64,000 nt of DNA from Phialocephala subalpina (Eukaryota; Ascomycota; Leotiomycetes; Helotiales; Mollisiaceae): NCBI GenBank assembly GCA_900073065.1, contig FJOG01000001.1:1006430-1070429 (forward strand), in the 5' to 3' direction. The notes below the pieces were generated by a model. That model had not been told where the DNA came from and searched no databases. It saw only the letters and a list, made by a program, of their open reading frames with translations. Of the stretch, positions 12,506 through 23,087 are shown piece after piece. Position numbers and translations under genes: made by a program. Each line of letters begins with the position of its first letter. Within the stretch, counting starts at the first letter, position 1.

Positions 12506-15353
12506 GAGCACGGCTGATTGGATTGCTATCCTTGTTGATGTAGTTGCATTGTTGCTTCTCACGTCACGAACGGCTCCAGGTATATCTGTGGATATTTGAA
12601 ATGCGAGTTTTAAAGATGTATGATAGTAAGAGGGAAGCGAAGTGCAATAGGAGCCTCAAGCGTACCTTATGAGTATTTCAAATATATTGCAAATCTTTAC
12701 CCGAGGGTTATGTCTTTGCATGTGATATGAAAGGTGGTGCCTAACTTGAGCCGAAGCCGAGCCGAACTGTATAAGTAAAGACGGCCTTAACCCGCAGAGT
12801 TCCCAAAATATATATATTTTTGGGAACACTTAAAGCAGCCTAAGATTATTGAAGAGTAAGTTGACTCAGCTTAGGCTTTGGGGTCTCCAAGTATGAAACG
12901 TTAAAGTCGATTTATCTTTGCATGACTATATTTGGAAAGTGGGGGGAACAGAATTACAGCCTCCAGCTACTTTACAAGTACGAAATTCTTGGTCCACCTC
13001 TCCGTTTCTAATTTCAAGCAGTACTTTTCATACTATATATCAATCGCCATGAAAGTCTGTGCTCAGCGCTCTCAATATTCCAGCCTTGCCTGGACTTTCT
13101 CGGTGTACTTTCTCTAGGCAGGAACCGCTATAGCAATACTACTATCAAGGTCGAAACAATACAAAGTCTGCTGATGGAAAGAAAATTGGCACCAAGTATA
13201 ATATCTTCCCGTTCTCTGGTATAGGGTAAAATAAATCATCTGGTGATTGATAACAGGGAGGTCGTCAAGGAACATCTCAAGTCCCAGAAGGCCAAGTCCA
13301 CTGCTGCTCCTTCCAAAGCTCCCCCACCGCAAACAAGACGACTAATAAAGTTACTAAACAATATTATGACGTGCTTGTGCATGCATTTTCTTAGCCTGAT
13401 CAAGCCTCCTGGATTGTCCTGCTGAAGCTTTGACATTGAAAGTGCTGGCAAAGACTATCAAACTTGTCTACTGGAAGTTTGTGCGTAGGATAGAAGTGCG
13501 AAACTTATGATTAATTGTGGAAGTGCGCTCTTGAAAGAAGGAAAGATGACATTATTTGGGAATTCACTGCCTTGTGCCTGGATTCATGATGAGTATTGCC
13601 ATATAGACAGAGCTAGCAACAAGGTTGCAAAGTGCAAGGATCGAGACTTCCAGTTCAGAGTAGAAATAGTTCAGGTATCAAAGAGGACCCGCGGCATCGC
13701 CGAACAAGCATCAACCACTTGCAAGTTACCAGTCGGCAAGTAAAGGTCGCAGAGAAGCCTAGTGAAGTTCCAACTCCCTTCGCACATTCCTTCAAGTATG
13801 AGCATTACCCAAGAGACAGCTCCTATCAAAGCTTGACTCAAAGCTCGCTCTTCGCGGCAGTTCTAGCGTTATTACAGCCGTTGCTATCAGAAGCCGTTAT
13901 CGTCCTTTTACTATCGTTTCTCCAGACGATATTATAGGTAGCTCGTTAAGAACTCAAGAATCGTCCGAGGTTCCGAACTCATTCCTCGTTCATACCTGAC
14001 TGAATTGTGGCGAACCAAAGATAAGCTGGTGCTTGGCTTCTATCACGTCAGGCGTGCGTTGCTCAAAAGAGAGGTCGTATAGGCATTATCCTCGCAGAAC
14101 TACTGACAGGTGGGCCTCGCTCTCAGCTCCAAGCCAAGTTTTGAAAAGGAATGAGAATAGCACGCAGCCCGCTATTGTTTAGAGATGAACGGACTCATGG
14201 TGGTTTACATGAGTCAAAGTATTATTTATCTTTCATTCGGTTTTCACTCACGAGTCACGAATAACGATTCTTTCTATCTCAGAAGTATATATACGTTCTT
14301 CCTTCGAACTGGTTGATGCGGGCAGCTTGGTGTTTTATGAGAACCATACATTGGTGATTGTATGAGATCGATGTTCACTTCCATTCCACGGAAATTAAGA
14401 TTACAGCCCTTTTGATTTAGCATTTGCTTCCACTCTTACTGACTGCCAGGCTGAGGCCGGCTCGTCTTTGTTGTAGACAGACTCAGCATCGCAAGGCTGA
14501 ACACGAGCGAAGGACTAACAAATGACAACAATGCGACATGTAACAGTGGTGGAAACCAGAGGCTCATCTCGAAGTTTGTGATACGGGCAAGCTTCACTTC
14601 TCGGACCCATGCCAAAACCAATTTTTCGAATTTAGAAAGAAGGACGGTTGTCGTCATCTTTCATTCTGCTGTCAATTCCAAAATCAATTGGTGAATGGAC
14701 GCGAAACTTGTGAGAAAGTGGAGGCAGGGGCTGGGAAGTCAGGCACTCGCTAAAAGAGAAGAGGTTGTTCGTGAAGCAGATCAAGCGTGAAACGAGTATA
14801 GAGAGTGTCGGTATCACAGGGATACCTACTCGAGTAGGCCAGAAGCACGTAATATTCTTGTTCTTAATATGCTTGAAAGGTGGTTCTATTGTCTAAGGAA
14901 GAGCGTAAAGTTGGAGAGTTATATCCTCCAACTCTGGCTCATTCTCACACTAGTCCCAATGTAGCCTAGTGCTACACGTGACTAGCTTATTATACCCACA
15001 GAGGGCCGACATACTTGTGCCAACATGCGCTGTTGCGGATCGAGAACGTGATGCTCGTAAGGAACAAGGAATCGATCTAGACGCCCATTTATACAATTGT
15101 GGGGTGAGAGAAGTGAAGAATTTGGGGCCGACTCGTTAGAAATTCACTTGGCTTGCTTGCTCGCGCAATCGAAATCGGTCCAGGAAGCTACCTACAAGGC
15201 TGGGGTCTTGAAGTTATGCATCATGAACTGCAGTTCTTAAGTCGTGATGACGTGATATCATATCAAACATGACAGTTGCAATCCTGCCTTTCCAGACGCC
15301 AAAATCAAGTGATTCCACAAATGCCAGAACCCTTCAGCTCTTCCCCTCACCCC
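12506..15353. other. 2.8-kb intergenic region, no gene recognised
   Basis: No open frame with a recognisable product. A short Lys/Ala/Pro-rich frame near 13243-13350 looks slightly coding-like but has no partner exons I can find. Contains the AT-rich palindrome at 12799-12827 and a spaced inverted pair GCCTAAG/CTTAGGC near 12838 and 12871. Confidence 0.45.
12799..12827. repeat. AT-centred palindrome, 10-bp arms
   Basis: Arms GTTCCCAAAA and TTTTGGGAAC around an alternating TA core. It may be a cruciform-forming site or a dimeric binding site; no function is assigned. Confidence 0.6.
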
Positions 15354-17219
15354 TCACCCCTCACCCCTTCCCCACAACCCAATCCTAACCCCATCCCCTG
15401 GCTGCAACACAATCTCCGCCTTCAACTTCGGTCTCCCCCCATCCACCCCTCCCATAAAATTTTCAACCCTCTCATACCTCTGTAGTAACCTCACAATCGT
15501 ATATCCCATTTCTGTCAATGCAAACTGCTGCCCTATACAAATTCTCGGTCCGCCGTTGAATGGGATATAATTCCAGGGTTTGGGTTGCCAGGTTTGCCAT
15601 CTTTCTGGACTGAAGTCCTCGACCGTGATGTGGGTGGGGTTTGAAGGCGAGGGAGGGGAAGAGGGATTGAATGTTGGGTTGGGGATTGGAGGAGTGAGAT
15701 CAGGACGGCGTTGCATAAGGAGAGTGGAGTAGCCGATTGGTGTGTCTTTTATGATTCCGACGGGGGAGAGACCGTCGGGGCCGCCGCCGTGGGGGAGGGT
15801 GGTGTCTTTTAGGGCGAGGCGGACGTTGAAGGGGACGACGGGGTAGAGGCGGAGGGTTTCGTTCATTGTGTTCTGTTTGCTCTTGTCAACCTCACATACA
15901 TCACATATCGGAAACAAAAACTAGGGAGAAGCGAGAACAAAAGGAGGCAGGGGAAGGGAAGCGAAACTGACCTGCAAATATTTCATACTCTTCAAATCCT
16001 CATAAGTAGGCGCCCTCTCCCACCCGACCCTCTCCTCAACCTCCTGTCTCAATTTCTCCACCACCTCCGGATGTCTCGCCAACTCATAAAACACCCAACT
16101 CAACGTCGACGCCGTCGTATCCCTCCCCGCCAACAAAACAGCAACCAGCTGATCTCGAAGAACTTTTCTGTCGCGAGTGAAGCCAGCGAGTGCATGGAGG
16201 AAAGTGTATCCGGATTCGGATTTGGTTTTGGAGGCTAGTTCGGAGGGGGAGAGACGGAGGGTGTCGTCGATAAAGGGGTTTACGAAGGCGTCTATGGCTT
16301 TGATGCCTTTGAAGAAGGAACGTCGGGGGACGAGGGGGTTGAATGGTCTGTTTGATGTCAGTTTTCTCTTCATACGCAAATCAAAATGAACAGCAAAGGA
16401 GGCAGTGATAGGGAATAACGGGAGTCATACCCCGACCTAGCAATCAAATTCTGCACCCTCTGCACCTCCCCAAAAGCACCCGCAAACTCCTGCTCCGGCA
16501 CCTCCAAACTCTCCACACTCCTCCCCAGCAAAAAATCCGTCGCAGCATCCAACGTATACCTAAAAAACAAATCGGAAATATCAAACTCCCTCCCCCCAAA
16601 TCCTTCCCTATCAATCTCCCGCATCAACACATGAACATGTTTTTCAAAAACTTCAAGATCAGATACTCGGTCTTTGATGAATTGAGGACGGATAAGTTGG
16701 CGAGAATTATGCCATGAATCGAGATCGGTGGTGAAGATAGAGTCCCCGAGGAAGTCTTTCCATTCTCGGTGGAAGGGTTCACCTTTTCCGTAATCGGTGA
16801 ATTGGGTTGCGAGGATGGCTTTTATGTTCTCGGGGTCGGCGGTGAAGATGACGCGTCGGCCGGCTGGGACGGCTTCGACTGTGTAGTTCAATTCCCCTGT
16901 CGTCGGGAGAGTGAACCAGTGAGTCCAGGTTTCGAGGTTTTTATGAGAAATCGTTCCGCGGACGGCGCGGATTATGAGGTCGACATCTACATTCCATATC
17001 AATATCAGTTCTTTTCTCTTTCGCGAGAGAGACAATGGAGGGAAAAGGGACAAACAAACCTCCAGGAATCCAAGTCCTAACTCTATACGCATGACCACCT
17101 AACGCGCGAATCTTCCTCTCTGTATTAATCCATTGTGAAACCTTCAGCAACGACAAGATCGCAACAACGGCAATGATCAAGGTCTTAGGCGGCACACGTT
17201 CAAATATCTCTTCGATCAT
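15354..17219 (-). CDS. cytochrome P450, CYP52-clan (alkane/fatty-acid hydroxylase-like)
   Basis: Membrane-anchored P450 monooxygenase of 536 aa. Four exons on the minus strand (17219-17060, 16986-16431, 16347-15972, 15872-15354) join in frame. A hydrophobic N-terminal anchor (TLIIAVVAILSLL) is followed by the clan motif FTTDLDSWHNSRQLIRPQF, the I-helix AGRDTTAS (about 311-318), the K-helix ETLRLYP (about 369) and the haem-binding loop FNGGPRICIGQQ (about 469-480) with its Cys ligand. The protein resembles CYP52/CYP539-type enzymes, whose better-known members omega-hydroxylate alkanes and fatty acids; this substrate is inferred from the family only. The C-terminal part has a Pro-rich insertion (PPIPNPTFNPSSPPSPSNP) before the haem loop. 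No reductase or biosynthetic partner lies nearby. Confidence 0.93.
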
Positions 17220-17868
17220 CTTCCCTTTCCTTTCAGTTCATCTCATAACTTTATGAGCTCTTTCAGACGAGATGGAGACATTTTGAGAATTGATATAAGA
17301 ACACTCGGACCAAAATTCCACCACGTCGCAGGTTGTAAGGTCCGACCTCAGCTCAGGTACATCGTTAGCGGGGTAAATTGGGTCCTGGTGACCTTGCCCA
17401 AGGAGGGATGATTTGAGGGATTAGTGGCGGGGAGTTGTTCCTGAAACAGGATGGAGCCACTTGGTGGCCGAGCTTTCACATGCGATGCGAGGCCGATGCG
17501 AGTGTGGGGTAAGCCGAAGGCGTCTTGGAGTCTAAGGAACATAGCATGACGAGAGGGCTGTTTGTGATATGAAGAGCTGAGTAGTGATAGCGACAAAGTG
17601 AAGGGAGGCACTGGCCGGTAGCGTAGATGCATACCGGCCGGCTATAATTGTGAAGAAAAGGGAGAAAAGGGGGGCGTCGAAGTCTAAAATCCCGTGATAT
17701 TTATCCAGGTACGATGCAGCCAACCAACGAATACCATGCAGCCACAATCTCATACGACAGATTGTGGGGTACTCCCACTCATTCAAACACCAAAACGCCA
17801 CTCCATACTGTGTATGTATCTCAACGCCTGCTACCCTTTTAAGATCCATCCAAAAACAAACTTTTCTC
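17220..17868. other. intergenic between P450 and hexosaminidase
   Basis: Holds the P450 promoter (minus strand) and the 3' region of the hexosaminidase. Overlapping open frames on both strands show no recognisable product. Confidence 0.5.
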
Positions 17869-19659
17869 TCAAAGCGAGCACTCCGTCGCATTATTCTGTG
17901 TACAGAATACCATCTGTACCGGTCCGACTTTCACTCCTGTGTTCACCATTCTCTCTCTCATCTCAGCCAATCGTGGAGAAGCAGTGATCTGAGATCGATT
18001 CTGTCCACTCGCGTCTTGGCGACCACTCCAGAGGACTTCACCTGCGGCGGAGGCTCGTGGCCATACCATATCGTCGAGATTGACTGGATCGGTTTGTTCG
18101 CTCCAGATGTGGACTTCTCCTCCCTGAACGAGATGGGTTTGGTTGGCAGGTACCCCAGCCAAGGGATCATAGGCATAAACCAGCCTCCACGACTTAGTCG
18201 GTGAGCAGTAATCCGCGAAAGGGTAGTATGTTTGGAACGAAGCTCCATTATCGAAATCTAGCCATTGTCCCTTCCCACAATCTAGATACCAGAAGTTGTA
18301 GTTCCCAGCCAAAGCCTTGTGACCCTTAGCAGTGATAGCCGCGACAGAAGCATCGGATAGCCAGGATTGCACAAGGACGTCAGAGCCGAGGGTTAGGTTC
18401 CAGTCTAGGAGCATTTCTTCCCAGACGATGGGGGTGAGGCCTGAGGAGCGGAGTTGGGCGTGGTTTCTGTCGACCAACTTTTGGATTAAGGGGCCGATGA
18501 CTGAAGATTCGTTGGACTTTACAGTGGGGTCGAGAAGGTAGACTTGGGAGTTTACTTCGTCGCCTCCGGTGTGAAAGTAGGCGGAGTAGGGCTGGACTCT
18601 GGGGATGACGTCGTTGAACAGAGTCTGAAGGAAATCGTAGACTGCGGTGTTGTTTAGTTGTAGTGAGCCGCAAGGAGGCTCAGCGCAGTAGGTGGCCCAT
18701 GGTTTGGCGTCGAATCCGGTGATTAAGTCGGGATAGGCGTAGCCGATTGAAGTCGTATGGCCTGGCATGTCGAATTCGATGATGACTTCGATTCCTCGCT
18801 CGACGGCGTATGTTTGGATCTGTTTGATGTCTGTTGGGGTGTAGGATAAACCGGTCTGGTAGGCACCTTTCTTGGATAGATCTGGTAGGGCTGGAATGTC
18901 CATCGGCCATGACTGGGAGTCGGTCATGTGCAGGTGAAGTCGGTTGAACTTGTTCATCGCAAGTGCATCGATTGTCCTTATGATGTTCTCCATTGGGAAC
19001 CAGTTTCGGGCAACATCCATGTTCAATCCTCGATGGGCAAACTTTGGTGCATCGATGATTGAAACAGGAGCGAGATTGGTGTACATGCCAGCTGTGGTCG
19101 AGTGCTTATAGAATAACTGGATGAAAGTTTGCAGGCCATGCATAACTCCGGTGGATGATACTGCAGAGATCGTCGCCTTTCCATCGGTAGTTATTGTAAG
19201 GTTGTAAGATTCATCGACATCGCCGGCCAGGGGCTTGTAGGTATTCAAAGTATCGGCTTGAGTTTGAGTGATTGCAAGACTCGAGATGAATGTCTGTGAG
19301 CTGTTCGCTGCCGGCTCGAACTGAGAAAGTTGGTTGCGCCCCACCAACTTCCATGGCACCAAGCCTTGGTCGAATAGAGTGTTAAGGTTTCGAGAAATGG
19401 CTGCCTGAACGATCGAGTTACTAGAAAATGTGCTGTTGCCAGCAGCGTAAGAGCTCGACGACTGTATCCCCATGATCTGTTCAGTATCCACAGGATCAAA
19501 AGAAGAAGGAGACCATCCTACATTTCCACCATTGTATGTAACTTGAACACCACGAGCTATCCACAAGACTGAAGTACCATTTGTAAACGACTGAGGTGCA
19601 GGCCAAATCGCGAGGACCTGACTTGCAAGAATAAAGATTAAGTAAATAGGAGAGTACAT
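17869..19659 (-). CDS. secreted GH20 beta-N-acetylhexosaminidase
   Basis: Intronless gene for a 596-aa exo-beta-N-acetylglucosaminidase that releases GlcNAc from chitin oligomers, probably secreted or cell-wall located. The true start is taken as the ATG at 19659, giving a signal peptide (MYSPIYLIFILASQVLAIWP); the frame remains open upstream only with a TTG. The N-terminal GH20b-like domain is followed by the (beta/alpha)8 domain with RGLNMDVARNWFP, HLHMTDSQSWPMD and the catalytic motif HTGGDEVNS, whose Asp-Glu pair lies near residues 366-367. WSEQTDPVNLDDMVWPRASA near the C-terminus is also typical. Several Asn-X-Ser/Thr sites are present. Length and motifs are complete, so the enzyme should be active. 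Confidence 0.95.
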   Translation of the reverse strand: MYSPIYLIFILASQVLAIWPAPQSFTNGTSVLWIARGVQVTYNGGNVGWSPSSFDPVDTEQIMGIQSSSSYAAGNSTFSSNSIVQAAISRNLNTLFDQGLVPWKLVGRNQLSQFEPAANSSQTFISSLAITQTQADTLNTYKPLAGDVDESYNLTITTDGKATISAVSSTGVMHGLQTFIQLFYKHSTTAGMYTNLAPVSIIDAPKFAHRGLNMDVARNWFPMENIIRTIDALAMNKFNRLHLHMTDSQSWPMDIPALPDLSKKGAYQTGLSYTPTDIKQIQTYAVERGIEVIIEFDMPGHTTSIGYAYPDLITGFDAKPWATYCAEPPCGSLQLNNTAVYDFLQTLFNDVIPRVQPYSAYFHTGGDEVNSQVYLLDPTVKSNESSVIGPLIQKLVDRNHAQLRSSGLTPIVWEEMLLDWNLTLGSDVLVQSWLSDASVAAITAKGHKALAGNYNFWYLDCGKGQWLDFDNGASFQTYYPFADYCSPTKSWRLVYAYDPLAGVPANQTHLVQGGEVHIWSEQTDPVNLDDMVWPRASAAGEVLWSGRQDASGQNRSQITASPRLAEMRERMVNTGVKVGPVQMVFCTQNNATECSL

Positions 19660-19726
19660 ATTGATTCTGGTCTTTGAAGTAGAAACGAATGTCTGGTACA
19701 GAAGTAACAACTGAGGGGAAGTGCAG

Positions 19727-19735
19727 ATTATATAT
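19727..19735 (-). promoter_or_regulatory. TATA-like element of hexosaminidase gene
   Basis: Reads ATATATAAT on the minus strand about 70 bases upstream of the ATG at 19659. Confidence 0.4.
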
Positions 19736-21078
19736 GTGCTAGGATAGCTTCGTGATTGTCCACAGCATCAGTGCCGTGATTAAGACAAGGTTTAGGCGCA
19801 GGAACAGCGGGAGGCTGGGTGCAGCCCGTTGCCACTCCAGTCAGCTCTCGAGGATCGCGAACGAAAAGCGAAACCAAAAACTTGGTGCGATGCACACTGA
19901 GAGTGTTGTGTGCCCAGCTTGCCCCTTAAAGAGCAGGAATCGTCAACTTAAATCGTTGGGAGTGGGCGGTTTGCAACGTTACTGCACAACGGGGCGATCG
20001 TCCCATGTCGAAAGTGGGATTTAGATGAAGAAATGTCCAGAATCACGATAAGGTGAAAAGAGACAATGAGTTCGAAGATTCTCGCGTGTCGCATAGATGA
20101 CGATGTCTTGGGCACTGTATGGTAGCGGACTTCCGAAAGTTCAGCCTCTGTGGAGGCGTGCTGGCCGCTGGCTGGTGATGTTCGGTTCTGAATGCGAGGC
20201 TTATGCCGAGTTCAAAGGCCTGGGATATGGATCCCGAGGGGAGGAAAGAAGGCAAATTCTCCTGTTTCGAAGTATGCAGTGGCAGAGTAACTTTCCGTCT
20301 CTTGTAGAATCTTGGAAGGGATGAAAGTTAAATGATAGTTGGTCATTCGCAGTCCAAGTCCCAATATACTTCGGCCATTGGTAGCGTCCCCGGCAGCTTG
20401 CATTAGGGTTTGGGTGAAGTCGACATCTCAGATCTCGGCTTCATTCTGGAAGGGAAACTCGAGAGACTTGGAAATGGAAAGCCACCTTGACTGCGTAGAG
20501 ACAGTATTATTCTGAACTTCTGTATGTGAAGAGAGGGAGAGAAGTCTCGGCGTGTTCTCGAAATAGCTCTGCCGACTGGTTGCCGGACCAATTTGGGCGA
20601 CACGTGACCTAACCACTGCAAATATCCTGAATCGAAGATACCTCTCAAAAGTTAGCCTACCTACGTTGAAAGCCTCTTACTCAGCTATCGATTTCTCGAC
20701 TTCAAGCTCTGATTAATGTCCCTGGCTTTCTGTTCCTCTCGCATTTTCAAGAGAAAGCAGTGGAAGCCTGAGGCACACATCTGCGTCATGATATTGATGA
20801 CTCAGTAGTCAGGCATCCATCAAAGCAATCCATCCACCTTCAAAGAGCCTCCGAATCTGAATCTTCTTCAACCTCCCGCCTTGACAACGACATTCTTTAT
20901 TGACCGAACGCGTCGAGGAACCACGAGCGCAGACAAAGACTGCGACATTTTCTCTGCGACTTCCTTCATCGATAGCACGATCTCGTTCCTTCCACCACAA
21001 ACCCGACAGCGAGGCGCGCACGACATCATATTTGCGCCTACAAGATCCCCATCACCAAATCCTTCGCTATCCTCGACC
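19736..21078. other. intergenic between divergent hexosaminidase and NAB2
   Basis: Divergent promoter region of ~1.3 kb. The last ~200 bases are in frame with NAB2 but lack an ATG and are read as its 5' leader. Nothing else recognised. Confidence 0.5.
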
Positions 21079-22677
21079 ATGTCTGTCGAAGTTGTCCCGG
21101 ATTCGCCGCTGGGGCAAGCTCTCAACGCTGTTGTCCAGCCGAAGTTGGTTGAGCTGGGATGGAGTCAAGGTGGCGGAGATGAAGCTGCGCTGGCGGAGTA
21201 CATCATCCTCATGCTAGCCAACGGAAAGACACAGGAGGCGGTCGCAGCAGAGATATCTGGAGACCTTCTTGGTCTTGGATCTGACGACCCAGGCCCAAGG
21301 GATTTCTCCATCTGGCTGTTCCAACAAGTTGCAGCTCTACAATCACAACAAAATGGCAGCAATCTAGGAGTCGCCGCACCCGCTGGAGATGCACAGGCTG
21401 ACATGGCCAATGGCGCGCATGATTCAGATATGGAAGGAGTCTCCGAGACTGGAGATAGCAATGTGTACGCAATCTCGTCTGTAGATCTGTCAGGTCCAGA
21501 TCTCAGACTTCCCCCAAGACCACCTCCACTAACATACCGCAGACCCACGGGTCCAAAGTCAATGCGAAATGGTGCTACAAGTGGTAGAGACAAGCGCATG
21601 CTTGGCCATCTAGCAAAGGCTATGGATAGACGACCGAACGATTCCGTCCTCCACCGTGTACGACCGCAGAATGGTAACGAGCGCATCAATACACACTCTC
21701 GCGGACCTCCCACAGGACCCCGACAGCAACAAATGCCAGGACGTGGTGGGCCTCGACAGCTCAACAACCGAATGAACAATGCGATGGCGGGCATGCCCAT
21801 GCAACAGGGCGGTGCTGCGAACAACATCATGAACATGACACCACAACAGCAGCTAGAGCTCTATGCGATGCTTGAACAGCAGTCAAGACTCATGGCACAA
21901 ATGCTCAATCCACAAGGAATGCCGATGGGAAATGGTTTGGCGAATGGGTTCCAGCAACCACCACAACAACCTCCGAGATCTCTGTTCGACCGAGTACCTA
22001 GGAACGCACGACCTCAAAACAATGGTTTTCAGAAGGGGTCTCATGCCAACAAGTTCGAGCGCAAGCCAAAAACCGAAGGTGGCGAGCCTTCTTCCATGGA
22101 TGTCGAGATGTCACAGTCACAGGAGAAGAAGGAGATCAACCCAGAAACCACCGCTTGCAAGTTCAATTTGAGTTGCACGGTCGCGGACTGCAAGTTTGCC
22201 CACCAATCGCCTGCAGCACCCGTTGGAACCCCCATCGACTTCAACGATACTTGCTCGTTTGGCGCGGCATGCCAGAACAAGAAGTGCGTTGGCAAACACC
22301 CCTCTCCTGCTTCGCATCTTCAACAAATCTGCAAGTTCTATCCAAATTGCACTAAGGGCCCAGCATGCCCATTCAGACATCCGGCCAAGCAATGCCGCAA
22401 CGGAGGTGACTGTGCGGTACCCGGCTGCACATTTGCACACACCACAACCATGTGCAGATTCAATCCATGCACGAGACCTGATTGCCCATTCAAGCACGCC
22501 GAGGGCCAGCGAGGAGTATTCAAGGACAAGGTCTGGACACCGAATAATGCTGCTAAGGAGCATGTCAGTGAGAGGAAATTTGTGGATGAGAATGGACCGG
22601 AGGAGTTGATTGTGCCAGAGAAGATGGAGGGGGCACCATTGAGCCAGGAGTCGATAAAGACGGAGATAATCACATAG
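21079..22677 (+). CDS. NAB2: nuclear poly(A) RNA-binding protein Nab2 (CCCH zinc fingers)
   Basis: Intronless gene for a 532-aa poly(A)-binding protein that in yeast limits poly(A) tail length and helps mRNA export. The start is the first ATG of the frame, giving MSVEVVPDSPLGQALN. Residues ~5-90 match the Nab2 N-terminal PWI-like fold (VVQPKLVELGW, IILMLANGKTQEAVAAEI, FSIWLFQQV). A middle low-complexity region is Gln/Met/Asn/Gly-rich (MQQGGAANNIMNM, QQQLELYAML). Residues ~359-473 carry five CCCH fingers: CKFNLSC-x4-C-x3-H, CSFGAAC-x4-C-x3-H, CKFYPNC-x5-C-x3-H, CRNGGDC-x4-C-x3-H and CRFNPC-x4-C-x3-H. Yeast Nab2 has seven, so this one has a shorter array, as I would expect for filamentous fungi. 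Confidence 0.93.
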   Translation: MSVEVVPDSPLGQALNAVVQPKLVELGWSQGGGDEAALAEYIILMLANGKTQEAVAAEISGDLLGLGSDDPGPRDFSIWLFQQVAALQSQQNGSNLGVAAPAGDAQADMANGAHDSDMEGVSETGDSNVYAISSVDLSGPDLRLPPRPPPLTYRRPTGPKSMRNGATSGRDKRMLGHLAKAMDRRPNDSVLHRVRPQNGNERINTHSRGPPTGPRQQQMPGRGGPRQLNNRMNNAMAGMPMQQGGAANNIMNMTPQQQLELYAMLEQQSRLMAQMLNPQGMPMGNGLANGFQQPPQQPPRSLFDRVPRNARPQNNGFQKGSHANKFERKPKTEGGEPSSMDVEMSQSQEKKEINPETTACKFNLSCTVADCKFAHQSPAAPVGTPIDFNDTCSFGAACQNKKCVGKHPSPASHLQQICKFYPNCTKGPACPFRHPAKQCRNGGDCAVPGCTFAHTTTMCRFNPCTRPDCPFKHAEGQRGVFKDKVWTPNNAAKEHVSERKFVDENGPEELIVPEKMEGAPLSQESIKTEIIT

Positions 22678-23087
22678 GGACGGGCGATTGTACTAGATGG
22701 AGGCACCAAAACTGTATACCACATGCTTCTGGAAGGGAGGGATTGCATTGGCGTTTGGGCACTGTATTTGTTTGGTTACGGATGAAATGGCTTTGAAATT
22801 GACGGAGACATGCCCCTAGGTAGAATGGACATCTGTCCCTTGGCACCTCAGAGCACGAACTCTGGGGAGAGCCCTCCACACATGAGTTCCCCTGATGACA
22901 GTGAAATCAATGAGTAAAAAGTGAGACACCCATGAACGAAGTCCTCAAGCCCTTCAAGCCCCTCCTGAGCTGAGCTCCATAGAGGGGCTTCTCGGACCCA
23001 CTTTAAGCGAAATGCACTATTGTAACGACCTCATCACCGACAAAATAAACCGTACGTTGCCACAAAACACAACAATTATTCGAGGCA
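22678..23087. other. intergenic between NAB2 and HEM14
   Basis: 3' region of NAB2 and promoter of HEM14, 410 bases. No feature recognised. Confidence 0.5.

Noticed and set aside
13243..13425. Lys/Ala/Pro-rich short frame resembling an exon
   Set aside because: No ATG, no matching neighbouring exons and no recognisable family.
15354..19659. P450 plus neighbours as a biosynthetic gene cluster
   Set aside because: No PKS, NRPS, terpene synthase or cluster regulator is present; neighbours are a chitin-degrading enzyme and housekeeping genes.
19660..19710. Extension of the hexosaminidase frame upstream to 19710
   Set aside because: It needs a TTG start; the ATG at 19659 gives a proper signal peptide.
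20881..21078. Upstream extension of the NAB2 frame
   Set aside because: The only in-frame upstream start is a TTG; the ATG at 21079 gives the expected Nab2 N-terminus.
21165..22748. Long minus-strand and alternative-frame ORFs over NAB2
   Set aside because: Antisense shadows of a GC-biased coding region; no motif, while the plus frame has five CCCH fingers.
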